From Ruminococcus bicirculans (ex Wegman et al. 2014) (GTDB lineage Bacteria > Bacillota > Clostridia > Oscillospirales > Ruminococcaceae): DNA of 64,000 nucleotides. Below the pieces are notes generated by a model, which saw only the letters and a list, made by a program, of their open reading frames with translations, searched no databases and was not told where the DNA came from. The stretch is from assembly GCF_000723465.1 (NCBI RefSeq), contig NZ_HF545617.1, forward strand, positions 248,001 through 312,000, written 5' to 3'. Position numbers and translations under genes: made by a program. This document shows, piece after piece, positions 54,531 through 64,000 of the stretch (positions are counted from its first letter, which is position 1; each line of letters begins with the position of its first letter).

Positions 54531-57500
54531 CTACTTGTTTATAGCTTTTTTAAGTTGTAAGACAACTTCGCTGTAGTATCTTGGATTGACATCGCCAAGT
54601 TTCATGTTGTCATTGTATGCAGCATCGGGAAGTCGGAAGTAAAGCTCTTCCACGGTCACGTCCTCTATCTCGTAATAGCCAATGTATGTTCCTGAGAATT
54701 TAAGCTCGGCGGTCATGCCTATGTTGATGAGCTTGCCGTCGGGATCTTTCTCCTTGCCTGAGATATCATTTCTTATGAACTCATAGAAAAAGCCTGCGTC
54801 CTGTGCCTGACCCTTATACCAGCCTGCTTTGGTCATGCGGTTGACTAGAGTGGTGTTCGTTATCTCGGTATTCTTGAAGATCTCGCAGGCGGTCTTATTC
54901 TTATCGATTTCCGCTACTTTGTATACCTTTCTTCTTAGCTGGTCAAATGGCTGTATTATCTTGTAATCATCAAGCTGTTCCAGCCAAGCTTCTTTTTCAT
55001 GTTCAGTAAGCTCCAGCGGGTGAACAAGCCCTATCTGCATAACCTCGGACAGCTCTATCTCATCATCATCTGAGTTTGTAAAGCTGCCGTCGTCAAGATA
55101 ACGGAACGAAGTTTTAAGACAGCCATTTTCGTAAATACCCCATATAAGACCTATCGCAAAGCAGTGCATGAGAGGATTTTTTACAAAGAGAGCTTTCCAA
55201 GCTGCTGCTGTCCACTTACGGTCAAGCATAAGCACATATTCAAGACGCTGTTTCTGTGCGTCAACAACAGTTTTCATTTGCTTTTTCATTTCCTTGAAAT
55301 CAGCAGTAGCCTTTTCTGCGAGGGCAGGGTCGTCATTAACGCCTATTTTAGGGAGATTTTTAAGCTTTTTCTCGCCCTCGAATATTTCTATATCAAGCTG
55401 TGGAGTGAGATAAACGGAGAATTTTCTGCTCCCAAAATCAAAGGTGCGGCACATTTTCTCGTCAAAGCCCATGTCAGGTACTATCTTGTCCGCAAGCTCC
55501 TGCGTTGTCAAGCCAAGCTGTTTAGCGGCATTGGCAAGTGCGTCAACTGCGGCAGCTCTGACCGCACGACTCTTATATTTTCTTGAAATATTGTCTACAG
55601 TCATAAGTGCATAGGAACTGCCATTCAGAGCTACGGCATTGACGGCTTTAACCGCAAGGGCAACACGCATATTTAATGACTGTTTCGACCATTCTTTTAT
55701 GTAATCCGTCAGGCAATTTATTGCTTCATCACCGCCGTAAATGGCCGCAAAATACATTGTCCACTTTGTTTTCGCTTCTGCACCTTTTTCAAGCCAGCGG
55801 CTCAGGACTTCAAGGGCGAATGTTTCAAGCTCGTCAGATTTGAGCTTCTGGGCAAGTGTCTTGCCCTCGGGTGGGAGGGTACCTTCGTCGGCGTTTGCAT
55901 ATGTAAGCAGGAGAGCCTGCAAATAGATATCCTCTGCGATTTTATCATCGGTGAAGTGAATAGGTGCAAAGGGCTGTTCAAAAAGCCAGAGAACTTTCTT
56001 GCTTTTTGTGCCTTTGGTGAGCGCAGTCACAAGGTCTTCATCTGATATTTCGGCAGGCTTTGCTTCGCTGCCCAAAAGTTCAGATATTTTCGATTTGAGT
56101 TTGTCGGATTTTTCTGTGGCATAGGCTTTTTCAAGCTCTGTGCGGTAGGCGTCAGTACCTTGATTTTCGATTATCATAAGTGCAGTTTCACGCTTGGCTG
56201 ATTTTTTCTGAGCAAGAAGTTTGCAAACATTATCGTGCCAATCCTTGTGGGCGGATATAACTTTCACAAGCTCTGCTTTTATTACCTTGCTGTTATCGTC
56301 ACAAAGGGCAAAAAATTCATCTTTGTACTTGTTGCTGTCTGCGATATCAAGAAGCCTTATATACAAAAGTCGGCTGGACACAGCCATTTTGCTTACGTCG
56401 ATAATGGTGGCTTTGTCTTTAAATTCTGGCATGATAGCGGTTATCTTATTGATGATGGCTTCTTTACAGTAAGAGCTTTCTATCTGCCAGCCAAGGGATC
56501 TTATAATTATATCTATCGGTAGACCTGATCTTACCATTGCACGGACGATGAACTCGGTGTTATAATAAAGATCGTTGCCTATAAGTTGGAGGGGGTCACT
56601 TGTATCTTTAGATGCTCCTATGGAAAGGGCGGCGATACAGCGGATTATAAAATCGTCCTCGCCATATTCGCCAACATAATTCATATTCTGATGTCCGCCA
56701 TTACAGGATTCTTCGTCTGCAAAAGGGAGTATGGTGTCTAATTCGGCTTTGCCTGTGATATATGCGTATATCTCGTCACGGTGTTTGAAATGCTCGGCTA
56801 TATTTTTTGAGATATGTTCCTGCTGGGCGGCTTTAAGACCTACTGCCTTTGCATCATAATTCGGGTCAGTGGCTTTGAGCATTTTCTCCATTATTATGCC
56901 TAGATCAAAGCGAGCGTTCTTCATTGTTTGTATGAAGATATTGGGGTGATCTTTTGCGAGCTTTACCATTTGCACAGGGTAGTTTCCGTTTTTGTCAGGT
57001 AATTTGACAAAGTGCAGAATGTATCTATCTGTAAGACACTGTGGTTGAGCTTCGATAAGGTCGAATATCCTGTTGGTGGAAAGCTTCATATATATCAGCC
57101 CTTGGGTAAGATCGTCGCAGTATTTCACAATGTTCTTATCAAAAAATGCACGATATTCTTTTGCAAAATATGACGCTTCTGCATATGCGGCAAGAAAAAG
57201 ACAGAAAACGGCTGTAGTTGTTTGGGGCTTTTTTTCGACCACTTCGCAAAGCTTTTTTATGGCAATTGCGGCTGTATCAGGAATTATTGTTTTGCCGAGC
57301 AGGCTCTTTTTAGGCAGCTCGGTTGCGTCCAATGCGTAAACGCACAGGAGAAGCTGTGCTATGATATCGTCAGGGCTAACGTATTTGAATGTCCTTATAG
57401 CAACATCTGCGGAATAGATAGGATTTACAGTGAAAACGTAGTGTATGGATTGATCTGATCTGTGTGATATCTCTGTTGATATCCAGACTGCTTCTGCGTT

Positions 57501-57884
57501 CTCACCATAAAAATCAGTGAGCGGCTTCATATACATGGCTTTGTTTTCGGAATATATATAGGCATTGCCAGACAGCGCTTCTGTCATATATCGGAAATAT
57601 GGACCCGTTGCCATTGAACTGAAAATAATATAACGGTCTTTAAGCTCATCACTATCTGAATTTGATATCTCACTTTTTACAGCTTTGATAAGCTTTTCAC
57701 GATAACTATACTGCATGAGTTTTGGATAGTATCTTGTTATAATTTTTCTCATCAGGTCATTGTTTCTTGGCTTTGTGATGTCAAGATATTCAAGGGCAAG
57801 GTCTATGGTCTGCTGGTCAAAACCAAGCTCCTTTAGGGCGGTTTCAAGCTTTATAAAGCTTTTGGTGCTTTCGTTGTAGATCAT
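54531..57884 (-). CDS. DUF4132 protein (YehI/MolR-like), last gene of the MoxR-VWA-SWIM operon
   Basis: 1117 residues. The middle (about 380-750) is built of helical HEAT-like repeats (ALMIIENQGTDAYRTELEKAY and similar). The DUF4132 domain is C-terminal, recognised by WTAAAWKALFVKNPLMHCFA, FRYLDDGSFTNSDDDEIEL and EIEDVTVEELYFRLP. E. coli YehI, once called MolR, has the same domain; no biochemical role is established. The gene overlaps the SWIM gene by 4 bp (ATGA-type), so it is the distal member of a tightly coupled operon. No catalytic motif can be seen. Confidence 0.85.
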   Translation of the reverse strand: MIYNESTKSFIKLETALKELGFDQQTIDLALEYLDITKPRNNDLMRKIITRYYPKLMQYSYREKLIKAVKSEISNSDSDELKDRYIIFSSMATGPYFRYMTEALSGNAYIYSENKAMYMKPLTDFYGENAEAVWISTEISHRSDQSIHYVFTVNPIYSADVAIRTFKYVSPDDIIAQLLLCVYALDATELPKKSLLGKTIIPDTAAIAIKKLCEVVEKKPQTTTAVFCLFLAAYAEASYFAKEYRAFFDKNIVKYCDDLTQGLIYMKLSTNRIFDLIEAQPQCLTDRYILHFVKLPDKNGNYPVQMVKLAKDHPNIFIQTMKNARFDLGIIMEKMLKATDPNYDAKAVGLKAAQQEHISKNIAEHFKHRDEIYAYITGKAELDTILPFADEESCNGGHQNMNYVGEYGEDDFIIRCIAALSIGASKDTSDPLQLIGNDLYYNTEFIVRAMVRSGLPIDIIIRSLGWQIESSYCKEAIINKITAIMPEFKDKATIIDVSKMAVSSRLLYIRLLDIADSNKYKDEFFALCDDNSKVIKAELVKVISAHKDWHDNVCKLLAQKKSAKRETALMIIENQGTDAYRTELEKAYATEKSDKLKSKISELLGSEAKPAEISDEDLVTALTKGTKSKKVLWLFEQPFAPIHFTDDKIAEDIYLQALLLTYANADEGTLPPEGKTLAQKLKSDELETFALEVLSRWLEKGAEAKTKWTMYFAAIYGGDEAINCLTDYIKEWSKQSLNMRVALAVKAVNAVALNGSSYALMTVDNISRKYKSRAVRAAAVDALANAAKQLGLTTQELADKIVPDMGFDEKMCRTFDFGSRKFSVYLTPQLDIEIFEGEKKLKNLPKIGVNDDPALAEKATADFKEMKKQMKTVVDAQKQRLEYVLMLDRKWTAAAWKALFVKNPLMHCFAIGLIWGIYENGCLKTSFRYLDDGSFTNSDDDEIELSEVMQIGLVHPLELTEHEKEAWLEQLDDYKIIQPFDQLRRKVYKVAEIDKNKTACEIFKNTEITNTTLVNRMTKAGWYKGQAQDAGFFYEFIRNDISGKEKDPDGKLINIGMTAELKFSGTYIGYYEIEDVTVEELYFRLPDAAYNDNMKLGDVNPRYYSEVVLQLKKAINK

Positions 57885-59611
57885 TTTTTCTCCTCCATAT
57901 TATTTATCGCACTGAACAGTGCTAATTTTTGTGTGCAAAGTCTGATATACCGCATCGTGTTGCCTGCGGCAGTGAAGATATCAAGGCTTTTGTCTGCGGT
58001 GGTGTGTCTTGCATTTTCGCACAGCTTTGTGAAGCATTCATAACGTTTTGCAAGTTCTTCAAGTCCGCATTGGCGTATGCTTTGAGCGTGTTCGTCTGTG
58101 ATAACAGAGTTCACTCCGCACTCCATTGCCGTGACTATCCTCTTGTCGGTTTCTTCGGTGGCGTCAAGAAGCTCGCTACACATTCCATAGTCTTGGTCTG
58201 TATCATTCTCGACAGGTACAGGAACATTGTCAGGCGGATCAATAAAATCATAGACCTCTATTGGAAAAAGCGTTAGCCTGCCGTGGTCGATATACCCCTG
58301 AGTCAGCATGACGTAGTTTTTGTGCTTCTCTTTTAGCATTTTGCCACCTATGGTTTCAAGCGTGGAAATAAATTCACGATTTTCTGCTGTGTATTTTGCG
58401 GTGACGGATATTTGTCTATCACAGCTGTCTTTTATAATAAAAATCTGCTGTTGAGTGTGCTTGTCAAAATATGAAGCGACGCACTCTTTGGGGTGAACGA
58501 AATAAAGCCGGTCGGTCTCCTCGTCGCTTTTGTTTGCGGAGATCTTTTCCGCAAGCTCTTTGAAATCGCTGACAATAAGCTCACGGAGGGCAAAACAGTT
58601 TAGCTGTGCAGGGCCTGCGCCTATGGCATTGGTCTTTGACGATGAGGACAAATGCCCCATGCTCATCTTGGCGTTTTCAAGCTTCAGCTCTGTGCACATA
58701 TAGCTGTTTAGAGAGCTGTCAAGATCCCATACAGTTGTGCTTTCGGCAAATCGTCTTGACTTTTTTTCATAGAACGTGGGGCGCAGATCGCTGTAGGTTA
58801 GAAAGCGTTGGTGAGATGTTCTGTCTTTATTTAGAAAATAGTAGATACAGCCAGTGTATTCGCCACTGACATTTCTTGTGCCTATAGGCAGGAGTTGGAG
58901 CGTCCCCTCATAGTCGGTGTATTCTCTGCGGAAGGTGCCGAGCATTTCTTCTGTGATGTCGGCTTTTATAAGCTTGTTCATGCTGTCAGCATATTCAAAC
59001 ATTTTGTGAGTGAATACCTGCGGACTGAATGAAGCTTGCCTTGAAACACAGTCTTTAAGTCGGCTGCCAAGTTCACGCATTTGTCTTTCTGCCTCAGCCA
59101 TTCTCAAAGCGTGGCAGGAAACTGCGGCAAGCTCAAAGTTATCGGGGTCGCTCTCTTCGGCTCTTACAAGACCTCGGATAAATATTCCAGACATTATTTT
59201 TATGCACTGTTCGGCACATCCTTTTATCTTTTTCTGGGTATCCTGAGAAAGCGGATTTATTTCAGGTTGGTCGGGAAGTTCAATTTCTGCTTGTTCAGGC
59301 TCGGAGGTTATGACCTCTGGAGTGATATCCTCGCCGTCGTACTGTGGAAGCTGTGCTTTCAAAAGCAGTATGGCTGTGATAATGTGCCTGCACATTCCTC
59401 TTGAAACACAAGTGCATTGACTTTCATCAAGTGGTGATTTTATGGTGCAGGTTTCACCGTCTAATTTTACTATGTAACATTCATGGTTTTTTTCAGCCGA
59501 AAGGGTCATGTTTTTGGATTCCTTCAACGCACGTTTGTAAATGCCCTTGTTTGAAAGCTCAATAAGCGTTTGTTCGTTTGCCATGCCAAGCTGTTTATCG
59601 ATCACGTCCAA
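57881..59611 (-). CDS. SWIM zinc-finger protein (YehQ-like)
   Basis: 576 residues. The SWIM motif is C66-x-C68 ... C74-x-H76 (QCTCVSRGMCRHIITA). Such fingers bind DNA, RNA or proteins. The remainder is helical, with no enzyme motif I can identify, and it matches the kind of C-terminal extension seen in YehQ-type proteins. It starts 11 bp after the VWA gene and overlaps the DUF4132 gene by 4 bp. Confidence 0.85.
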   Translation of the reverse strand: MDVIDKQLGMANEQTLIELSNKGIYKRALKESKNMTLSAEKNHECYIVKLDGETCTIKSPLDESQCTCVSRGMCRHIITAILLLKAQLPQYDGEDITPEVITSEPEQAEIELPDQPEINPLSQDTQKKIKGCAEQCIKIMSGIFIRGLVRAEESDPDNFELAAVSCHALRMAEAERQMRELGSRLKDCVSRQASFSPQVFTHKMFEYADSMNKLIKADITEEMLGTFRREYTDYEGTLQLLPIGTRNVSGEYTGCIYYFLNKDRTSHQRFLTYSDLRPTFYEKKSRRFAESTTVWDLDSSLNSYMCTELKLENAKMSMGHLSSSSKTNAIGAGPAQLNCFALRELIVSDFKELAEKISANKSDEETDRLYFVHPKECVASYFDKHTQQQIFIIKDSCDRQISVTAKYTAENREFISTLETIGGKMLKEKHKNYVMLTQGYIDHGRLTLFPIEVYDFIDPPDNVPVPVENDTDQDYGMCSELLDATEETDKRIVTAMECGVNSVITDEHAQSIRQCGLEELAKRYECFTKLCENARHTTADKSLDIFTAAGNTMRYIRLCTQKLALFSAINNMEEKK

Positions 59612-59622
59612 GATGTCATCTC

Positions 59623-60765
59623 CTATGCAAATATTTTTCCGATGTAATCCCCAAGCTTATCAGGGGTAAGACCGCCAACGAATGAGCCCATATCTGCAAG
59701 CCTCTGACCTGTCGCCTTGTCATAGGCAGGGTCGGCATTTTCATCAAGGGCGGTAAGGAATGAGAGATGTGCGCCGCTTGTGATTATATTTTTGCTGACG
59801 TTCATAAGCTGTGCTTCACTGCCACCCTCGTAGAGGTCTGTTACCACGATAACGCAAGTGTCATGGGGCGTAACGATAAGGCTTTCGCAGTAGGTAAGGG
59901 CTTTTGCAATATCCGTTCCTCCCCCAAGCTGAACGCTCATTATTGTCTGAGCAGGGTCGTCTGCATGGTCTGAGAGGTCAACGATGCTTGTATCAAATAT
60001 GATGAGCTTCACCTCTGCAAAGGGCAGTTCGGAAATTATCTGCGCCATTACTGCACTATAGATGACTGAACCGAGCATTGAACCGCTTTCGTCTATGGCT
60101 ATGATAATGCGCTTTTTGTTATGCTTTTTCACACGTCCACTGAAATAGATATCTTTCAGTATAAGCTGGTTGCTTGTTTTGTCATAGTTTTTCAGGTTTC
60201 GGCGGATAGTCTTTTTGAAATCGAGGTTTGCATAGCATTTCATAACTGACGATGTGTTTTTATCAAGCCTGCCTGTAAGGCTTCGCTTTATGGTCATATC
60301 AAGCTTTTGTTTGATATCGTCTGCCACCTGTTTTGCTATTTTTACAGCCGCCTGCAATGCCTCGCCGTTCATGAGATGTTTGAGCTGAATGATAGTTTTA
60401 AGCAGCGCTATATCAGGCTTCATTTCTTCAAGAACCTTTTTATCGGTAAGAAGCTCGGTCATGTTGAACCTTTCCAAAGCTTGACGTTCAAGCACATCGG
60501 CGGTCTGCTTTGGAAAAAGCGTTCTGACTTTTGTTATCCATTCTGCGGCGTTTAGCACACTGCCACCCTGGCCGCCTTGCCTGCTGTTCTCGTTCCTTAC
60601 ATCGTCACCTTGCGCACGGCTATAGAGATAATCGAGTAGCTTTTCCATATCCTGAAACGTTATTATCGCTGCTTTGTCACCGGTAAAGGAAAGGCTTTTG
60701 TCAGACATTCCGCCCAGCACGAGCCGCCAGCGGTTGACGGATATGGCTTTGCTTTCATCTGTCAT
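59623..60765 (-). CDS. VWA-domain protein (YehP/CoxE-like)
   Basis: 380 residues. A helical N-terminal half (about 1-200) precedes a von Willebrand factor A domain at 215-380. The MIDAS is complete: D225-E-S227-G-S229, T in GGGTDIAK, and D in VVTDLYEGG. VWA proteins of this type are metal-dependent partners of MoxR ATPases. It overlaps the preceding DUF5682 gene by 4 bp. Confidence 0.9.
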   Translation of the reverse strand: MTDESKAISVNRWRLVLGGMSDKSLSFTGDKAAIITFQDMEKLLDYLYSRAQGDDVRNENSRQGGQGGSVLNAAEWITKVRTLFPKQTADVLERQALERFNMTELLTDKKVLEEMKPDIALLKTIIQLKHLMNGEALQAAVKIAKQVADDIKQKLDMTIKRSLTGRLDKNTSSVMKCYANLDFKKTIRRNLKNYDKTSNQLILKDIYFSGRVKKHNKKRIIIAIDESGSMLGSVIYSAVMAQIISELPFAEVKLIIFDTSIVDLSDHADDPAQTIMSVQLGGGTDIAKALTYCESLIVTPHDTCVIVVTDLYEGGSEAQLMNVSKNIITSGAHLSFLTALDENADPAYDKATGQRLADMGSFVGGLTPDKLGDYIGKIFA

Positions 60766-63158
60766 GGCTTTTCCTCCTCAGACAAAAGTTTGACTATCTC
60801 TTTATCTATTTCCCCGCCGAAGCTGTATAGCCTTTCGTTTATAGGTTTTTCCACAAGAAGCTCAGCACTGTCAGCGTCATAAAGCTTTGCGACAGCGGTG
60901 GCTGTTTGCTGTATTTCATAGGGGGTGAAACAACTGAAAGCAAGCTTCATAGAGGGAAGTATCTCTATAAAATCGTCATAGTCAAGTCCGCAGATAAGCG
61001 TGTCTGTCATTCTGATGAAAGAATCGTCCGTCATGATGATATCACGGGCGGCATTGAAAAGTCCGTGAAGAAACTCCGCTCCTTGTATCTGAACATTCCT
61101 GTCGCCTTTGAGATAGCTTGACATTGCCTGTTCAGCAAGCTTGCGGCGGTGGGGGTCAAAGGCATAAAGTATGCCAAGTGCTGTGCCGTAAACAAATGGG
61201 TCTTTATCAGATTTGCCGCAGAGGGAAAGCAGGGCGTTTTCATAGTCCTGACGATATTCTCTAAAGCCGTCAGTGACAGCTTTCTGCATTGCGTACATTA
61301 TTGCTGCACATTCTGCAATGTGGTCGTCTTTCACCGACGCCATATCAGGCAGTGCTGTGATTATCCTTGTCATGCACCGCTTTGCACAATTTTCTGCGGC
61401 GGAAAACTCGGTATTATAAAGCTGTTGGAGTTCCATAAGAGTGATAAAATGCCTTAGACCTCTGCCTACAGAGAAAAAGTCACCGTCTGAGTTAAGAATG
61501 TTCTCGGCACAAGCCTTGTCATCATCAGAGAGTTCTAAGCCCATTTGGAAGCAGTCCACAAGGATATGCGCCGCAACATCACAGTGCTTTTCATGGCGAA
61601 GTGTTCTTGAAGCACAGGTGCGGCAGGCTTCTTCAATGGTGAAGCCGTCGGCAGTATGGTCTATGAGAGCAACGTCTGTGGCAGGAACTTTTTTGTATAC
61701 CCATTCTTCACGGACACGGCTTCTGTCTTTTCGCCTATGCAAATCAGGTCCTTTTGTTCGCTGGGCAAAGTCTGTGCCTAGAAACACCATTCTATGGAAA
61801 AATCTGCTTAGTTCCATGCCGTTTGCAGTGGTAAAAAGTGAAACTTCCGTCTTATTAGGGGTTACTGTTTTTATTTTAAGTCGAAACCTTTTACACTGTT
61901 CTTCAAAATCAGCGATAAGCGGAGAAACGTGGTTTATATCACCTATATGACCTGTCTTGTCGCCTGTGGCAAGTTTGTGCATAATGTCGATAGGCAGGGC
62001 GGAGGATATTGTTTTCTCTCCCTTGATAAATGACGAGGTTATGGCGTCCTCAAGCTCGTAAAGTCCACATTCATGACAGCCACGAAGTGCGGCAAGTCCA
62101 CTCATCATAGACTGCGCTGCGGAAGCGTCAGCCATTGACACTGGGATATCATGTTTATCACAGGCTCTCACTGTACCTATGAGCAGGTCAAGAACTGTGT
62201 CGCTGTAAACACCTGCCGGGTCATCGCAGTGGATTAGCTTGTTCATCACGCAATCATAAAAATAAGGACGCTGGATACCAGAGGCATATCCACTGAGAGC
62301 GTCTGCTGCTTCATAAGAATAAGCTACGGGGAAACAGCCCTCATCTTTTTGAGAGAGCTTGTGAAGCTTTTCTTTTTGGATATTATCACTTTTCAAAAGC
62401 TCATAAAGTCCCAAACTGTGGAATCCGCCTGTTACAGCAAGGACTTTTTTGTTATCTTTAAGTGCTTCTTTGATACGCAGAGCCATATGGTTTTCTCTTG
62501 CAAGAGTGCCGTCTGCCGCAAGATCATCTTCTGTTTCGTCATTTCGTGAGATAATGCAGTAGGTGTACATTTGCTGTACAAAATCTTGTACAGATAGTCT
62601 GAGCCCCTCTATCTCAAAATACTTCTCCCAGAACTCTTCAAAGGTCCTTAGATCTGTTTTCTCGCAAAGCTTTTTGCAGAATTTGCTGTATATAAGTCTG
62701 CTGTCATCAGTGTAGCTGTGCTTGTCCTTATTACTGCGAAGGCCTTTATTTTCTGCGGTGGTAATAAGTATCTCGCTGTAGGGAAGATCTATAAAGCGTG
62801 CTTCTATACCCATGGCTGCGGCTGTTTTCAGAGCGTTATACTCAGGTGAAGTATAGATAAAAGGGTAGTAGCATTTATAGTCTTCGGCTTCATCACTGAT
62901 AAACTTTTTTCTGTCCTTGTAGTAATAATAGAAAGCCGCAGGGAGTTTTGTTCTCTCGTCCGTCAACACACCTATCATATCATTGGCGTTTTCAGGACCC
63001 TCTATAAGTATGACATCGGGCTGATATTCTTTAATTGCTCTGATGAGCTGCCACGAGCAGACAGGGCTGTGGTGTCTTACAGGAAAAAGCAGAAATGGCT
63101 GAGAATAGTCGAAAGGTATTATTTCAGATACTTGGCTGTATCCAGATATTCTGTCCAT
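60762..63158 (-). CDS. DUF5682-family protein (YehM-like)
   Basis: 798 residues. The N-terminal motif PFLLFPVRHHSPVCSWQLI with PDVILIEGPENANDMI is the characteristic beginning of the DUF5682 family. AVTGGFHSLGLYELL lies near residue 245. The rest is helical. It carries no membrane segment. It overlaps the ATPase gene by 40 bp, an unusually long overlap, which implies coupled translation. Function unknown, but this family regularly travels with MoxR, VWA and SWIM genes. Confidence 0.85.
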   Translation of the reverse strand: MDRISGYSQVSEIIPFDYSQPFLLFPVRHHSPVCSWQLIRAIKEYQPDVILIEGPENANDMIGVLTDERTKLPAAFYYYYKDRKKFISDEAEDYKCYYPFIYTSPEYNALKTAAAMGIEARFIDLPYSEILITTAENKGLRSNKDKHSYTDDSRLIYSKFCKKLCEKTDLRTFEEFWEKYFEIEGLRLSVQDFVQQMYTYCIISRNDETEDDLAADGTLARENHMALRIKEALKDNKKVLAVTGGFHSLGLYELLKSDNIQKEKLHKLSQKDEGCFPVAYSYEAADALSGYASGIQRPYFYDCVMNKLIHCDDPAGVYSDTVLDLLIGTVRACDKHDIPVSMADASAAQSMMSGLAALRGCHECGLYELEDAITSSFIKGEKTISSALPIDIMHKLATGDKTGHIGDINHVSPLIADFEEQCKRFRLKIKTVTPNKTEVSLFTTANGMELSRFFHRMVFLGTDFAQRTKGPDLHRRKDRSRVREEWVYKKVPATDVALIDHTADGFTIEEACRTCASRTLRHEKHCDVAAHILVDCFQMGLELSDDDKACAENILNSDGDFFSVGRGLRHFITLMELQQLYNTEFSAAENCAKRCMTRIITALPDMASVKDDHIAECAAIMYAMQKAVTDGFREYRQDYENALLSLCGKSDKDPFVYGTALGILYAFDPHRRKLAEQAMSSYLKGDRNVQIQGAEFLHGLFNAARDIIMTDDSFIRMTDTLICGLDYDDFIEILPSMKLAFSCFTPYEIQQTATAVAKLYDADSAELLVEKPINERLYSFGGEIDKEIVKLLSEEEKP

Positions 63159-64000
63159 ATGCCTCCCTCACTTGCACTTTTTTCCTTAACAGCGATCCTG
63201 AAATAGCTTTTGAGCTTTTCAAGATCGTCTTTGTTTTCCTTACAAACTGCTCCTAAAAGATTCTGCGTAAGCTCTTTGAGATCAGTTTTTCCGTCACCAT
63301 AATAATATGCACTGCTCATAGTTTGATAGAAAACGGACACAGCTTCGGCTGTACTCATAACGGCGTTTGGTTTTTCAAGCTTTGTTCCCTCTGAGGTAAC
63401 GCCCTCACGAAGCTCATGATATGTGACAGCAAGAAGTTCAGCAGCGTCAGTGTCTATAGGCTGGTCGATATGACCTGTTTTTGCAAGGTCTTGTGCTTCA
63501 CGGATAATGATCTCTTTTTCGAGCCTTACGTCACGAACAGGCTCGACAGTCTCAAAATTGAAACGTCTTTTCAAAGCACCTGACATTTCATTTACGCCCT
63601 TATCACGGGTGTTTGCAGTACCGATTATATTAAATCCTTGCTTGGCGAAAACAAGTCCTTCGTTTTCAAGCTCAGGGATATTGAGTATCTGGTCGCTCAT
63701 TACAGAAATAAGGCTATCTTGGATTTCTGCAGGGGTACGAGTTATTTCCTCAAATCGTGCGAAAATGCCTTGTTCCATGCCTATGAGCAGGGGAGCAGAC
63801 ACAAGGGCTTCACGGCACGGACCTTTTGAAAGAAGCATGGCATAGTTCCAGCTATATTTTATCATATCCTCGGTAGTTCCAGCCGTACCCTGAACTGTGT
63901 TCGTGCTTATGCCGCAGCAGGCAGCAGAGAGAAGCTCAGAGAGCATAGTTTTAGCAGTGCCTGGCTCACCCACCAGCATAAGTCCACGGTTTCCGGCGAG
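63119..64000 (-). CDS. MoxR-type AAA+ ATPase (YehL-like), cut by the window edge
   Basis: The first codons lie beyond 64000; the frame stays open to the edge, and the part in the window begins LAGNRGLMLVGEPG. Walker A is GEPGTAKT, Walker B is the FARFEEITRT region, and sensor 1 is IGTANTRDKG. The arginine-finger segment is GALKRRFNFE. It is the first visible gene of the five-gene minus-strand operon; the promoter is outside the window. It should energise the complex with the VWA partner. It is distinct from the MoxR at 18772. Confidence 0.9.
   Translation of the reverse strand, partial: LAGNRGLMLVGEPGTAKTMLSELLSAACCGISTNTVQGTAGTTEDMIKYSWNYAMLLSKGPCREALVSAPLLIGMEQGIFARFEEITRTPAEIQDSLISVMSDQILNIPELENEGLVFAKQGFNIIGTANTRDKGVNEMSGALKRRFNFETVEPVRDVRLEKEIIIREAQDLAKTGHIDQPIDTDAAELLAVTYHELREGVTSEGTKLEKPNAVMSTAEAVSVFYQTMSSAYYYGDGKTDLKELTQNLLGAVCKENKDDLEKLKSYFRIAVKEKSASEGGIWTEYLDTAKYLK

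Overview
The window looks like the chromosome of a low-to-mid G+C, spore-lineage Clostridia species, probably of the Ruminococcus/Oscillospiraceae type. This is inferred from gene content and regulation, not from a database match: a lysine riboswitch, a phenylalanine T-box, IreB, spoVB- and pdaA-like genes, an rqcP-hup-mazG-spoVB block and strong AGGAGG ribosome binding sites.

Region 1 (1-16020) is a type I-C CRISPR-Cas locus. It reads cas5c-cas8c(-cas11c)-cas7c-cas4-cas1-cas2, then a leader and a very large array. I located 141 repeats (140 spacers) by eye between 5727 and 14984, all of them the same 32-bp unit except the last. cas3 is not in the window. Translation of the small subunit Cas11c is predicted from an internal start in cas8c. 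The far end of the array is unusual. Two small protein genes (157 and 50 codons) sit where spacers should be, each bounded by CRISPR repeats. Between them lies a two-repeat mini-array whose 33-nt 'spacer' is a near-consensus promoter. Comparing spacers with each other shows repeated sampling of the same targets, a likely CTT PAM, and one spacer that reads as the 3' end of an initiator-type tRNA-Met.

Region 2 (16020-17511) is a structured, unassigned intergenic stretch followed by a complete IS481/IS1202-like insertion sequence with 26-bp target duplications. Its transposase gene contains a perfect 36-bp palindrome.

Region 3 (17512-26553) holds an RlmD-type rRNA methyltransferase, a MoxR-DUF58-transglutaminase operon, and a convergent asd-dapA-dapB lysine/diaminopimelate operon under a lysine riboswitch with its own terminator.

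Region 4 (26554-54524) is mostly core genome: queA, an acyltransferase, a PAS protein and tgt (queuosine), mntP, a phosphatase with an acyl-CoA synthetase, a secreted fibronectin III protein, a T-box-controlled pheS-(membrane protein)-pheT operon, ireB, a pdaA-like deacetylase, rqcP/hup/mazG/spoVB, an aminotransferase, a large FtsX-like permease without an ATPase, ychF and a MATE transporter. GGGCGAAC-type palindromic repeats and a 19-bp tandem repeat lie in the intergenic regions.

Region 5 (54531-64000, minus strand) is a five-gene operon running off the right edge: MoxR-type AAA ATPase, DUF5682 protein, VWA protein, SWIM zinc-finger protein and a 1117-residue DUF4132 protein. It has the same family set as the uncharacterised E. 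coli yehL/M/P/Q plus yehI genes. With the array-embedded genes, it is the best candidate here for an undescribed system.
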